Shown here piece after piece: positions 42,301 to 48,697 of a DNA stretch of 48,697 bases (position 1 is its first letter; each line of letters opens with the position of its first letter). The DNA comes from UBA4246 sp045113475 (GTDB taxonomy: Bacteria > Bacillota > Clostridia > Christensenellales > Aristaeellaceae). The notes beneath the pieces were generated by a model. It saw only the letters and a list, made by a program, of their open reading frames with translations. It ran no database searches and had not been told where the DNA came from. The stretch is taken from NCBI GenBank assembly GCA_045113475.1, contig JBGUIY010000068.1, positions 1 through 48,697 of the forward strand, in the 5' to 3' direction. The position numbers and the translations under genes were made by a program.

Positions 42301-42504
42301 CAGCTATTCGTTGATACAGATAAAAATGTAGTTTGGCTTTTGCGTAGTATTAAGCAGGAAGATGGTACTGTATTAGGGGTATTTTGCGATGGTTCTCTTT
42401 GTAATGGAGCAGTTGATGCTATTGCAGCAATAAGACCTGCGATATGCATTAGTACTAGTAATGCAAGGTTATTACTACACGTAAAAGATATGTTGGAGGA
42501 GTAA
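39304..42504 (+). CDS. transmembrane TIR / TPR-like / DUF6273 protein
   Basis: A 1066-residue multidomain protein in strongly AT-rich DNA. Residues 5-26 hold a zinc ribbon (C5, C8, C23, C26). Residues about 42-80 are TPR-like. Residues about 156-295 form a TIR domain (KPFDVFICYKDKD) whose SAWVYNEW block places Glu243 where NAD-cleaving TIR domains carry the catalytic Glu. Residues about 320-750 are helical repeats with coiled-coil stretches and an 85-residue duplication. A membrane span lies at about 754-777, preceded by KKKQKKHR, so the N terminus is probably inside. TPR-like repeats follow, then DUF6273 at about 858-1055 (GRYEQDND, WIVLNV, TTWNNSTVREWLN). GGAGGTGAT supports the start. Function unknown; a TIR-based sensor-effector is inferred. 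Confidence 0.88.
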   Translation: MVISCKMCGGDLVFNPGDTYGNCLHCGRTSTLPKIADNDTSRLNLYRLANAFLISGEYEKAESAYEDILKMDPDEAEAHWGRLLCKFGVEYVEDPSTRRRIPTLNRMSKISVLADIDFEIAKKNARDSISRSIYQQDAEEIASIQRQILKLKTDGKPFDVFICYKDKDGSERRTEDSEIAEEIYKVLTNRGLHVFFSRETLKNAAGVQFEPIIYAAISTARIMIVVTTNKDYVSKESAWVYNEWNRYLKRMNVGTQLLIPCYKGIPIEELPEELKAFQSYDIGSVTFLEQLLEQVNNFLNIKNKDTQTDNKQVNPSSMNMANRAMLALEESDFKTAAQFAEQALNLDAFNGYAYLCKLLIEYQLQKPEQLANLKTPLDKSINYQRAIRYSDDSVRKPLIEMNERIVLRNKQIIEERNRRKKILNDAETKLLSAETLSEINDIMRQLKSISDFEGVNDVLSQCENKKARYYEKQYSLATSLQQRKDYSAALKTYSTILGYKDTTQRIEFCKKEIQRISEAEKILNERKRVTKDLITRGNEALKKKDFETSRLFFEQVLTSQPKHNDGSLGLLFSLLRVRNFDELAGLYAPFDNVKEYNQLINNCNDIQQMAIDQCLKKIKQRNENEKKRIVVNNAKKALESATTIEECREIQEQIEPLADFEGVRSVITDCDIKINRIKSEEYLSAYRLEVQEEWDKAIEIYKRLEGYNDSAERIVFCKMQKEKKKEELDREKEVQEEKARQRVLELKKKQKKHRLFIIFTAIVIILVIIYVVYVVPMMYYSKGMEYAKKKEWDTAIAEFKLAGNYKDSEVQIKEMNYCKAKELQDVGDHSTAIELYKSLRGYKLSEQYIKLSQMQIVGNTIKYGRYEQDNDLTNGKEDIEWIVLNVQEDGLCVLTTRYALDAKPFSSKKEKNTTWNNSTVREWLNNEFYKDAFSEETDILLASTGKDNDPGNEGLEINDAIEDDKVFLLGSQEINHFFKTKDERICSATPYLANMDKESQLFVDTDKNVVWLLRSIKQEDGTVLGVFCDGSLCNGAVDAIAAIRPAICISTSNARLLLHVKDMLEE

Positions 42505-42506
42505 AA

Positions 42507-43253
42507 ATGAGTAGTGAAAGCAAAAACAAGGAAGAACAGCGCCGGGAGCTGAACGGCATCACCTATTTTGACCGCGGACGGCTGACGGGCCGCGACGGGA
42601 AGCAGTACGACCGGTACGCCATCCAGACCCACTTCATCGAGGTGGGGGAGGATCAGGCGGAACTGGTGAAGAAGTACGTACTGCCCCTGTACCAGCCCGG
42701 GGACGTGATGGCCTTCGGCGCGAAGGTCATGGCCATGTGCACGAAGAACGTGCGCACCAAGGAGCAGGTGCATCCCGGCTTCTGGGCCAAGGCCCTGTCC
42801 CGCCATGCCAGCGAGACCAAAGCGGGCATCGGCATGCACGACGCGTACAAGCTGCAGCTGGCCATCGACATGGTCGGCGCGCCCAAGGTCGTGTTCGCGT
42901 CCGTCGCGTCTGCGGTGACCAAACTCTTCGGCGTGCACGGCGTGTTCTACAAGATCGTCGGCCCCGGCGTGGCGGGCATCGACGGCTTCTATTACCGTTC
43001 GTCCTTCGACCGTTACAAGGACCTGGCGCTGATAAACAACACCAATGCCCAGGAGCTCTGCGACGCGCTGGAAAAGGCGACGGGCGTGCCCGTGGTGCTG
43101 ATGGACGCCAACGATATCGACCAGAACCAGCTGGGCAAGTGCCATGACTTCCCGCTCACGGACGAACAGATCCAGGACGCGCTGAAGGACAATCCCTCCG
43201 GCCAGGGCGGCGAACTGACGCCCTTCATTCTGATCCGCCCGGTCAGGGAGTGA
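42507..43253 (+). CDS. coenzyme F420-0:L-glutamate ligase-like protein
   Basis: A 248-residue protein resembling the F420 gamma-glutamyl ligase (CofE/FbiB) family as found in many Clostridia. Visible blocks are YAIQTHFIEVGED, KYVLPLYQPGDV, GPGVAGIDGFYYR and VVLMDANDIDQNQLG. In F420-making organisms the family adds glutamate to the cofactor; in Clostridia the substrate is unproven. Base composition returns to G+C-rich a few codons into this gene. Its GGAGGAG ribosome site lies inside the last codons of the AT-rich TIR gene, two bases separating the frames. Confidence 0.82.
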   Translation: MSSESKNKEEQRRELNGITYFDRGRLTGRDGKQYDRYAIQTHFIEVGEDQAELVKKYVLPLYQPGDVMAFGAKVMAMCTKNVRTKEQVHPGFWAKALSRHASETKAGIGMHDAYKLQLAIDMVGAPKVVFASVASAVTKLFGVHGVFYKIVGPGVAGIDGFYYRSSFDRYKDLALINNTNAQELCDALEKATGVPVVLMDANDIDQNQLGKCHDFPLTDEQIQDALKDNPSGQGGELTPFILIRPVRE

Positions 43254-43296
43254 CCGTTTCGCCGGCCGGCTCACAGGCCGGTATTTGGAGCATGCA

Positions 43297-44088
43297 ATGA
43301 TCAACGGAAAATACCTGTACGAGACGCACATGCATACGGCGGAAGCCAGCAAGTGCTCCAATACCCCCGGCAGGGATTATATCTCCCGCTACCGGGATCT
43401 CGGCTACGACGGCATCTTCATCACCGACCACTTCTACCACGGTAACTGCTGCGTCGACCGCTCCCTGCCCTGGCCGGAGTTCGTATGCCGGTTCTGCCTG
43501 GGCTACTATCACGCCCGCGAGGAGGGGGAGAAGCAGGGCTTCCCCGTTTTCTTCGGCTGGGAGGAGAACTTCGCCGGGGACGAGTACCTGATCTACGGGC
43601 TGGACGACCGGTTCATGCTGGCGCATCCGGAGATGATCGGCTGGACCCGGGAGGAGCAGTACCGCGCCGTGCGGGCCGCCGGCGGCTGCGTGGTGCAGGC
43701 GCATCCCTTCCGCGCCCGGTACTATATCAGCGATATCTGGCTTTCGCCGTATTTCGCTGACGCAGCGGAGGGCGTGAACATGACCAACGAGGACCGCTGG
43801 AACACCCTGGCGCTGCGCTACGCGGCGTCCCTGGATCTGCCCGTCACGGCGGGCTCGGACAACCATCACGCCGACCGGATGTGCCCGGAGAACCTGACGG
43901 GCGTTCTGCTGGACGAGCCGCTTTCCTGCGCCGCGGATTATGTCCGCGTCATCCTGAAGCGCCGGCCCATCGGCCTGTACCTGCCGCGCGAGATGCCCCC
44001 CTATACTCCCGACGTCGTTCCCGACAAGCCGGTGTACTGGCTGGAGCGCGATGGCCGCGTGATCCCGGGAAAAACGGCGGCGGACTGA
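43297..44088 (+). CDS. PHP domain phosphoesterase
   Basis: A 263-residue protein of the PHP superfamily. Metal ligands are ETHMHT (H11, H13), FITDHF (Asp-His), GWEEN (Glu), VQAHPFR (His) and AGSDNHHADRM (Asp and His). The family includes histidinol phosphatase and other trinuclear-metal phosphoesterases. The ATG at 43297 follows GGAG at nine bases; a TTG four codons earlier is less likely. It lies 43 bases after the F420-ligase-like gene. Substrate unknown. Confidence 0.87.
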   Translation: MINGKYLYETHMHTAEASKCSNTPGRDYISRYRDLGYDGIFITDHFYHGNCCVDRSLPWPEFVCRFCLGYYHAREEGEKQGFPVFFGWEENFAGDEYLIYGLDDRFMLAHPEMIGWTREEQYRAVRAAGGCVVQAHPFRARYYISDIWLSPYFADAAEGVNMTNEDRWNTLALRYAASLDLPVTAGSDNHHADRMCPENLTGVLLDEPLSCAADYVRVILKRRPIGLYLPREMPPYTPDVVPDKPVYWLERDGRVIPGKTAAD

Positions 44089-44109
44089 AGCACGGAAATT
44101 GTGAGAACG

Positions 44110-45015
44110 ATGAGCGTATATCAGAAGAATCTGCGCAGGCTGGGCCTGTTCCTGATCGCCGTGTCGTTCCTGGATGCGTTCCTCGAACTGGCCTTCTACA
44201 GATACCTGCTGGCCTCGCCGGTCATGTTTTCCCGGCAGATACAGACGCCGGCCGGCATCTGCGTCAAGGACGGCATTGGCCTGCTGACTGGCGGCCTGGC
44301 CTGCCTGCTGTACTATCGCAGGGAGCATTCCCGATGGGCCATCAAGGTCATGATCGTGCTGCTGATCCTGGCAGTTCCGGCCGTCCTGGCCACGACCCGG
44401 GGCAATGCGACCAACCGCGTCGACGGGCTGATCAACGTGACGCTGATCCTCACGGTGCTGGTGGTCTACACCGCGCTGCAGCTGGACAGGAGCGGGCACA
44501 ACTGGCAGAAGATCCGGGATTCCAAACCGGCCATGCTGGATCTGAAACTCAGGGACGTCCGCCAGTGGTTCAACCCCATCGAGATCGGGCCCAAGCTGGA
44601 ACTGAGCGGGGAGATTTCCTCCGTGGTGGACCGTTTCCTGGCAACGTCGAAGCAGGCGCGGCCGCTGGGGATCACCATCCGGTGTCCGAACGAGGTTTCG
44701 GAACCGATGCGGGCCACCATGCAGGAAGTCTTTCAGATGTACTATGAGGACGAGGAGCGCCGGATCAATACCTACCTGGAAAGGCGCTATATCCGGGCCA
44801 TGGCCCTGGCAATCATCAGCATCGTCACGGTATCGGTGTGGATCAACTTTTCCCCGTCCAACGACGAAGGCGTGACCTGGACGATCCTGAGCAATTTCGC
44901 GGCCTTCAGCCTCTGGCAGATCGGCAACACCTATTTCGAGCGCTCCGAGGGCTACGACGAGCTGCTCCGGGCCCAGATCGCGAGCCAGGCAAAACTGCAT
45001 TTCTGGGCCGAATAA
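44110..45015 (+). CDS. membrane protein of unknown function
   Basis: A 301-residue protein with hydrophobic segments at about residues 11-30, 53-69, 78-95, 105-123, 228-245 and 258-273. Between the fourth and fifth lies a soluble region of about 100 residues. GTG at 44101 is an alternative start; neither has a strong ribosome site, so the start is uncertain. It lies 21 bases after the PHP gene, suggesting co-transcription. No family recognised. Confidence 0.7.
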   Translation: MSVYQKNLRRLGLFLIAVSFLDAFLELAFYRYLLASPVMFSRQIQTPAGICVKDGIGLLTGGLACLLYYRREHSRWAIKVMIVLLILAVPAVLATTRGNATNRVDGLINVTLILTVLVVYTALQLDRSGHNWQKIRDSKPAMLDLKLRDVRQWFNPIEIGPKLELSGEISSVVDRFLATSKQARPLGITIRCPNEVSEPMRATMQEVFQMYYEDEERRINTYLERRYIRAMALAIISIVTVSVWINFSPSNDEGVTWTILSNFAAFSLWQIGNTYFERSEGYDELLRAQIASQAKLHFWAE

Positions 45016-45100
45016 TTGATAATGATATAAATGCTCCGGCACCGCCTTTCCGCGCATCCGCGCGTCTGGCAGGTGCAATCAGCCGGCAGAAATAAAGAAT

Positions 45101-45336
45101 GGGGCTGTTGCACAGTACTGTGTAACAGCCCTCATCCGACCTCACTTCGTTCGGCCACCTTCCCCCGAGATCGGGGGAAGGCTTCTGGCAGACGGTATCA
45201 ATAAATCATCGCATTACTCTGCGAGTTCAGATAATTTGGCATATAGCCAAGCGAGAGCCTTCCCCCGATTTCGGGGGAAGGTGTCGCGTCGAAGGCGCGA
45301 CGGATGAGGGCGTTCATGTACTTATGCAACAGCCCC
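45101..45336. mobile_element. 236-base MITE-like nested inverted-repeat element
   Basis: Perfect 12-base ends, GGGGCTGTTGCA (45101-45112) and TGCAACAGCCCC (45325-45336), continue inward as a long inverted repeat: GCCCTCATCCG pairs with CGGATGAGGGC, and CCTTCCCCCGA with TCGGGGGAAGG. Each arm has its own hairpins, including CAGTACTG near 45113-45120. There is no coding sequence. The right end runs into GTTTTT, so it may also stop transcription. Confidence 0.75.
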
Positions 45337-45438
45337 GTTTTTCGTATCCGCTCGCACCGATGCGGGAAGGATATGGAGGATCAGGAGCGCTTTGTTGTTC
45401 GCGCATCCGGGGACTGCGCCAAAGCGTTCCCGCTTCCG

Positions 45439-45490
45439 AACTCCTCACTCCTCATTCCTGACTCCTGACTCCACTCTCCACACTCCACTC
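45439..45490. repeat. pyrimidine-rich CTCCACTC repeat, copy 3 (inverted)
   Basis: CTCCTCACTCCTCATTCCTGACTCC-type units, the complement of the purine-rich tracts near 4059 and 28939. Together with the element at 45101 it fills most of the gene-free stretch 45016-45492; nothing else was found there. Confidence 0.8.
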
Positions 45491-45492
45491 TT

Positions 45493-46284
45493 TTATTCCA
45501 CTTTGACGCCTTCCTCGGCGTTGATCACGTACTTGGCGTCGAAGGTATACAGCTCCACACTGGCGATGTCCTTGCCCTTCAGCAGAGAGTACACTTCAGA
45601 ATCGAGATTGAAGCCGAAGAAGGTCTTGAGCCAGATGTTTTCGATGTGCCTCATGCCGACCCGGGTGCCGTCGCTGGCCACCAGCACGGCGGCGTTGACG
45701 TTCAGCTCGGTCAGCACTTCCTCCGCGCCTTCCACGCTCAGACATATCTGGGCGTAAGGATCGGAAATGAGGCTCACTTTCCCGTCCAGGGTGATGACCA
45801 GCCCCTGCATGGGGCCGAAGGTGCTGTCCCAGCCCATGACTTTGTAAACGGCGGGGACTTCGCTCAGCCGGTAATAGGAGAAAGGATAGGACTGGAAAAG
45901 CGCGTCCATCCCCTTGTATTTGGTGCTTACTTTTTTGCCTTTGTTCTTATAGGAGATGGTGACCACGGACTTGTCGGTGATCTCCTCGCCGCCGTACATC
46001 GCCAGGGTTTCTTCGCTTTCGGCGTATACGGGGAAGATGACGCCGGTGATTTCCCGCCCGTCCGGCATGAAGTGGAAGGACCCGCCCGCGTATTCCATCA
46101 TCAGGGGCTTGACCTTGGTTGCGGAGGACACGGAGTCGTAGTGGCCGGCGGTGGTCTCGGCTTCATAGAACATGTCGTAGGGGATGGTCATCAGCGCGTA
46201 AACGCCTCCGTCGGATTCGGCGGCAGCGCACAGGCAGCCGGTCAGGACGGCCATCGCCAGCAGCATCGCGAACAGTTTTTTCAT
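45493..46284 (-). CDS. putative lipoprotein of unknown function
   Basis: A 263-residue exported protein. MKKLFAMLLAMAVLTGCL contains a lipobox-like LTGC, so lipid anchoring at Cys17 is plausible; a standard signal peptide with cleavage near AAAES is the alternative. The mature part is beta-rich, with no recognised domain (SYKNKGKKVSTKYKG, SLISDPYAQIC). A promoter lies at 46330-46358. It stands alone on the minus strand next to two repeat elements. Confidence 0.75.
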   Translation of the reverse strand: MKKLFAMLLAMAVLTGCLCAAAESDGGVYALMTIPYDMFYEAETTAGHYDSVSSATKVKPLMMEYAGGSFHFMPDGREITGVIFPVYAESEETLAMYGGEEITDKSVVTISYKNKGKKVSTKYKGMDALFQSYPFSYYRLSEVPAVYKVMGWDSTFGPMQGLVITLDGKVSLISDPYAQICLSVEGAEEVLTELNVNAAVLVASDGTRVGMRHIENIWLKTFFGFNLDSEVYSLLKGKDIASVELYTFDAKYVINAEEGVKVE

Positions 46285-46329
46285 CGGTACGGACCCCTTT
46301 CCATTTATATTTGATTAGATTCATCATAT

Positions 46330-46358
46330 ATTATACCGTGGATCGCGCCGTTATTCAA
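46330..46358 (-). promoter_or_regulatory. sigma-A promoter for the lipoprotein gene
   Basis: On the minus strand TTGAAT (46358-46353), a 17-base spacer and TATAAT (46335-46330), about 45 bases before the start. Confidence 0.8.
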
Positions 46359-46419
46359 CATAATGGAAGAAAAAACTGTCCCGGTGCCGCCGGCGGGGCG
46401 GAAGGGGGACAGTGCTGCG

Positions 46420-47334
46420 TCACCGGTCCCGCTTCGGCAGCGGGATCTGCACCAGGACGATGGCCACGAACATGATGAGGCAGCCGGTCAGCTCCCGGGC
46501 GGTCATCTGCTCGCCCAGCAGCACCGTACCGGCGATCATGGCAAACACGGACTCCATGCTCATCAGCAGGGACGCGATGGTGGGATCGGTATATTTCTGC
46601 GCCACGATCTGGAGGGTGTACCCGATGCCGCCGGAGACGAGGCCGCAGTAGAGGATCGGCACCAGGGCGGAGGCGATCTTTTCCGGGGTCGGCGTTTCGA
46701 AAACGGCGGCGGCGACGGCGGATATCACCGTGGCCGTGGCGAACTGGATGGCGGAAATGCGGATGGGGTCTCCCCGGGGCGCAAAATGGTCACAGCACAG
46801 GATGTGGAAGGTGAAGAACAGCGCGCACAGGCAGATCAGGGTGTCCCCGTGGGAAAGCCGGAATTCCTCCGTGATGCACAGGAAATACATGCCCGCGACC
46901 CCGAACAGCACCGCGAGCCATACCAGCCAGGTGTTTCTTTTTCTGAATAGTAGACTGCCGGTGATGGGGACCAGCAGGATGTACATCGCCGTGATGAAGC
47001 CGGCTTTTCCCGCCGTGGTATAGACCAGGCCCATCTGCTGCAGGATGCTGGCGGCGGACAGGAAACAGCCGCAGCTGACGCCGCCAATGACGGTGTTCCG
47101 GGTGTACCGCCGCTGCTCCTCCGCGGTCTGCGCCGGAGAGGCGCTCTTTTTCTCTTTTTTCCACAACAGGAAGGAGACGGATCCGACGAACACTGCCGCC
47201 AGCGCCATCCGCGCCGCGTTGAAAGTGACGGGCTCGATGCTTTCCATGCCGACGCGCTGGAAAACGAAGGCCGTGCCCCAGATCATGGCGGTGAACAGCA
47301 GCAGGCTGTTCCCCAACAGTTTCTTGTTTTTCAT
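46420..47334 (-). CDS. DMT superfamily (EamA) transporter
   Basis: A 304-residue membrane protein with about ten hydrophobic segments in two EamA repeats. Family hallmarks are LLLFTAMIWGTAFVFQRVG at the start, ITAMYILLVPITG, and the second repeat ending SLLMSMESVFAMIAGTVLLG. Such proteins export or exchange small metabolites. The ATG at 47334 overlaps the PfkB stop by four bases, indicating coupling to the sugar kinase; a longer frame upstream is a shadow of that gene. Substrate unknown. Confidence 0.88.
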   Translation of the reverse strand: MKNKKLLGNSLLLFTAMIWGTAFVFQRVGMESIEPVTFNAARMALAAVFVGSVSFLLWKKEKKSASPAQTAEEQRRYTRNTVIGGVSCGCFLSAASILQQMGLVYTTAGKAGFITAMYILLVPITGSLLFRKRNTWLVWLAVLFGVAGMYFLCITEEFRLSHGDTLICLCALFFTFHILCCDHFAPRGDPIRISAIQFATATVISAVAAAVFETPTPEKIASALVPILYCGLVSGGIGYTLQIVAQKYTDPTIASLLMSMESVFAMIAGTVLLGEQMTARELTGCLIMFVAIVLVQIPLPKRDR

Positions 47335-48275
47335 AGCTCCTGCAGTTGTCCTTCCCTGCCGCTCATCCATGCAAGCACCTGGGCGCGGCCGGCCAGGGCG
47401 GTTCCCGCGCCTTCTGCCGTGGCGCAGATCGCGCCGCACGCGCTGGCGAAGCGGAGGGCCTTCGGCACCGGCTCGCCGCGCAGGAGCTCCGAGACAAAGC
47501 CGGCCAGGAAGTTGTCTCCCGCGCCGGTGGTGTCCACCGCGTGCACGGCATAGGCCGGCAGGCGGATGCGGCCCTCCCGGCCCTTCAGCAGGCAGCCTTT
47601 CGCCCCCAGCTTCACGATCACGTTCTTCACGCCGTACGCCAGGAACGCGTCCGCCATGTCCTCCGGATCATCCCTGCCGGTAAAGTACCTGGCTTCGTCC
47701 TCGTTGGGCGTGATATAGTCGATCAGGGGCAGGGACTCCTTCAGGTCGTTCAGGCCCAGGACACGGAAGTTGGGCAGCTTGGTGTCCGCGAAGACGGTCT
47801 GGCCCGCCTGTTTCGCGCTCGTCAGCATGGAACGGACGATGTCCGGATCGTCGAAGGGCGCGCGGAACAGGGAGCCCAGTGTCAGCGCCCGGGCGTCCGT
47901 AAACAGGGCCGGATCCTTTTCCGGGTGGAAGTTCCGGCGGTGCGCCTCGTTGACGATGGACTTGTGGGTCCCGTCGTCATTGACGAACAGGGTGCTCACG
48001 GGCGTCGCCCCGCTGCGGACGATCCTGTCCGTGGCCACGCCGGCACGCTCCAGCGCGGCGATCACCAGGTCCCCGGCGGCGTCCCGGCCCAGGCCGCAGA
48101 GGATACCCGTTTTCAGCTCCAGCCTGGCCGCCGCCATAGACTGGTTGGCGGCCTCTCCGCCCACGTTCAGGGAACCGGACGCGGCCAGGTATCCGGACGC
48201 GGAAATGGGATGCGGGTCGAACCCGCGGATGATCGAGTCCACAAGCGCGATCCCCGCGCAGATCAGGTCCAGCAA
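47331..48275 (-). CDS. PfkB family carbohydrate kinase
   Basis: A 314-residue ribokinase-type enzyme that phosphorylates a sugar or nucleoside with ATP. The N-terminal substrate motif is NVGGEAANQSMAAARL and the C-terminal ATP/anion-hole motif is VDTTGAGDNFLAGF, with the catalytic Asp of GAGD. The gene starts at TTG (48275), with AAGGTGG nine bases upstream; no ATG or GTG fits. It overlaps the DMT transporter by four bases. The exact sugar is unknown. Confidence 0.9.
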   Translation of the reverse strand: MLDLICAGIALVDSIIRGFDPHPISASGYLAASGSLNVGGEAANQSMAAARLELKTGILCGLGRDAAGDLVIAALERAGVATDRIVRSGATPVSTLFVNDDGTHKSIVNEAHRRNFHPEKDPALFTDARALTLGSLFRAPFDDPDIVRSMLTSAKQAGQTVFADTKLPNFRVLGLNDLKESLPLIDYITPNEDEARYFTGRDDPEDMADAFLAYGVKNVIVKLGAKGCLLKGREGRIRLPAYAVHAVDTTGAGDNFLAGFVSELLRGEPVPKALRFASACGAICATAEGAGTALAGRAQVLAWMSGREGQLQEL

Positions 48276-48320
48276 GTCTTCGCACCACCTTTTTCAGTGA
48301 GAGTTTAACCTATTAGATAG

Positions 48321-48354
48321 AAGGGCCCCAAGGTGTTTCCGCCTTGAGGCCCTG
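48321..48354 (-). terminator. probable terminator of the IS-disrupted gene
   Basis: Arms AGGGCCCCAAGGTG and CGCCTTGAGGCCCT pair with one G-U and one mismatch. On the minus strand the stem is followed by TCTATCT. It lies about 80 bases after the truncated gene stop. Confidence 0.55.
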
Positions 48355-48433
48355 TGAATGGCTGATGTTGATTTGGCGACAGCGGCAGACTGGATTTTTC
48401 GACAAAAGAAGCGAAATTCCTGCCGCCACGGCA

Positions 48434-48493
48434 TTACAGGCCGTTGATCTCCCTGACCAGGGTTTCTACCCGGGCGGTGACGTTCTTGTCTTC
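48434..48493 (-). pseudogene. 3' end of a gene cut by an IS200-like element
   Basis: On the minus strand the last 19 codons plus stop read EDKNVTARVETLVREINGL, with coding-like composition and a terminator-like hairpin downstream. An in-frame TAG directly precedes the fragment, at the point where the IS left end begins (about 48494). The rest of the gene would lie beyond the element, outside the window. Product unknown. Confidence 0.6.
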
Positions 48494-48697
48494 CTAAAAC
48501 CCCACGCTAGGCGTGGGGTACGATGAATATTAAAGCTATGCCTATGAAAAAAGAACTCCTTTTGCTAGAATAGACTTGCGGTCTGCCAACTGCAAGTCAA
48601 GCAAAAAGAGGACATCATTAGCGTGGCTAACGACTTACAAAGTTTAGCACACACAAGATGGAATTGCAAATACCATATCGTATTTGCGCCAAAGTAC
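48494..48697 (+). mobile_element. left end of an IS200/IS605 family element (partial)
   Basis: The end carries a perfect 9-bp hairpin, ACCCCACGC/GCGTGGGGT with a TAG loop (48499-48519), of the kind recognised by HUH transposases. A second hairpin, GACTTGC/GCAAGTC, lies in the leader. A TnpA start follows about 130 bases in. The element runs out of the window. Confidence 0.85.
48623..48697 (+). CDS. tnpA: IS200/IS605 transposase TnpA, 5' part
   Basis: The first 25 codons from a GTG start read MANDLQSLAHTRWNCKYHIV and then FAPKY, the conserved opening of the IS200-type Y1 HUH transposase, which cuts and joins single-stranded DNA ends. An AAGAGGA site lies upstream. The frame is open to the window edge, so the HUH and catalytic Tyr motifs are not visible. 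Confidence 0.9.
   Translation, partial: MANDLQSLAHTRWNCKYHIVFAPKY

Noticed and set aside
43243..45078. 611-codon minus-strand frame
   Set aside because: Antisense to the PHP and membrane-protein genes; no recognisable domain.

Overview
The window looks like the chromosome of a G+C-rich member of the Bacillota, probably class Clostridia and possibly an uncultured gut or rumen lineage. The evidence is a T-box leader before proS, an ECF transporter module joined to truA, AGGAGG-type ribosome binding sites, and many near-consensus TTGACA-17-TATAAT promoters. The genus cannot be settled from sequence alone. No rRNA, tRNA or CRISPR array was seen.

Layout. 1-4005: a ZIP metal transporter, a small membrane protein, a conserved hypothetical and a large DUF6259-like putative glycosidase. 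4006-4710: gene-free, filled with repeats. 4711-9292 (minus): a secreted BspA-type LRR protein with a Pro-Thr linker, malic enzyme and a ferredoxin-type aldo/keto reductase. 9441-12343: a tiny membrane protein, then (minus) a second such reductase, a nucleotidyltransferase and a GNAT acetyltransferase. 12567-15128: a secreted PIG-L deacetylase facing a GH43 glycosidase, stop codon to stop codon. 15444-23450: two HAD phosphatases, an FbpABC/AfuABC-type ABC transporter, and a divergent NagB-NagA pair, which together suggest a sugar-phosphate and amino-sugar locus. 23675-25359: an HxlR regulator divergent from a Tat-exported flavoprotein. 25603-28864: ecfA1-ecfA2-ecfT-truA. 29342-30921: a small HAD-like protein, a hypothetical and an SDR oxidoreductase. 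31040-36667 (minus): an oligopeptide ABC operon oppBCDF-A. 36827-39194: a membrane protein and T-box-controlled prolyl-tRNA synthetase. 39304-42504: a strikingly AT-rich 1066-residue protein with zinc ribbon, TIR, TPR-like repeats, one membrane span and DUF6273. 42507-45015: an F420-ligase-like protein, a PHP phosphoesterase and a membrane protein. 45493-48275 (minus): a putative lipoprotein, a DMT exporter and a PfkB sugar kinase. 48434-48697: the 3' scrap of a gene cut by the left end of an IS200/IS605 element.

Most of the content is metabolic: carbohydrate breakdown and uptake, peptide uptake, cofactor import and redox enzymes. The AT-rich TIR gene is the clearest foreign-looking item and the best candidate for an undescribed signalling or defence system: a TIR domain with the catalytic-type Glu on the cytoplasmic side, joined through a membrane span to a predicted outside sensor. 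Four kinds of non-coding repeat also stand out: three inverted-repeat (MITE-like) elements, and a dispersed purine-rich repeat family that recurs in three intergenic regions and in two of them lies beside a conserved 60-base core.
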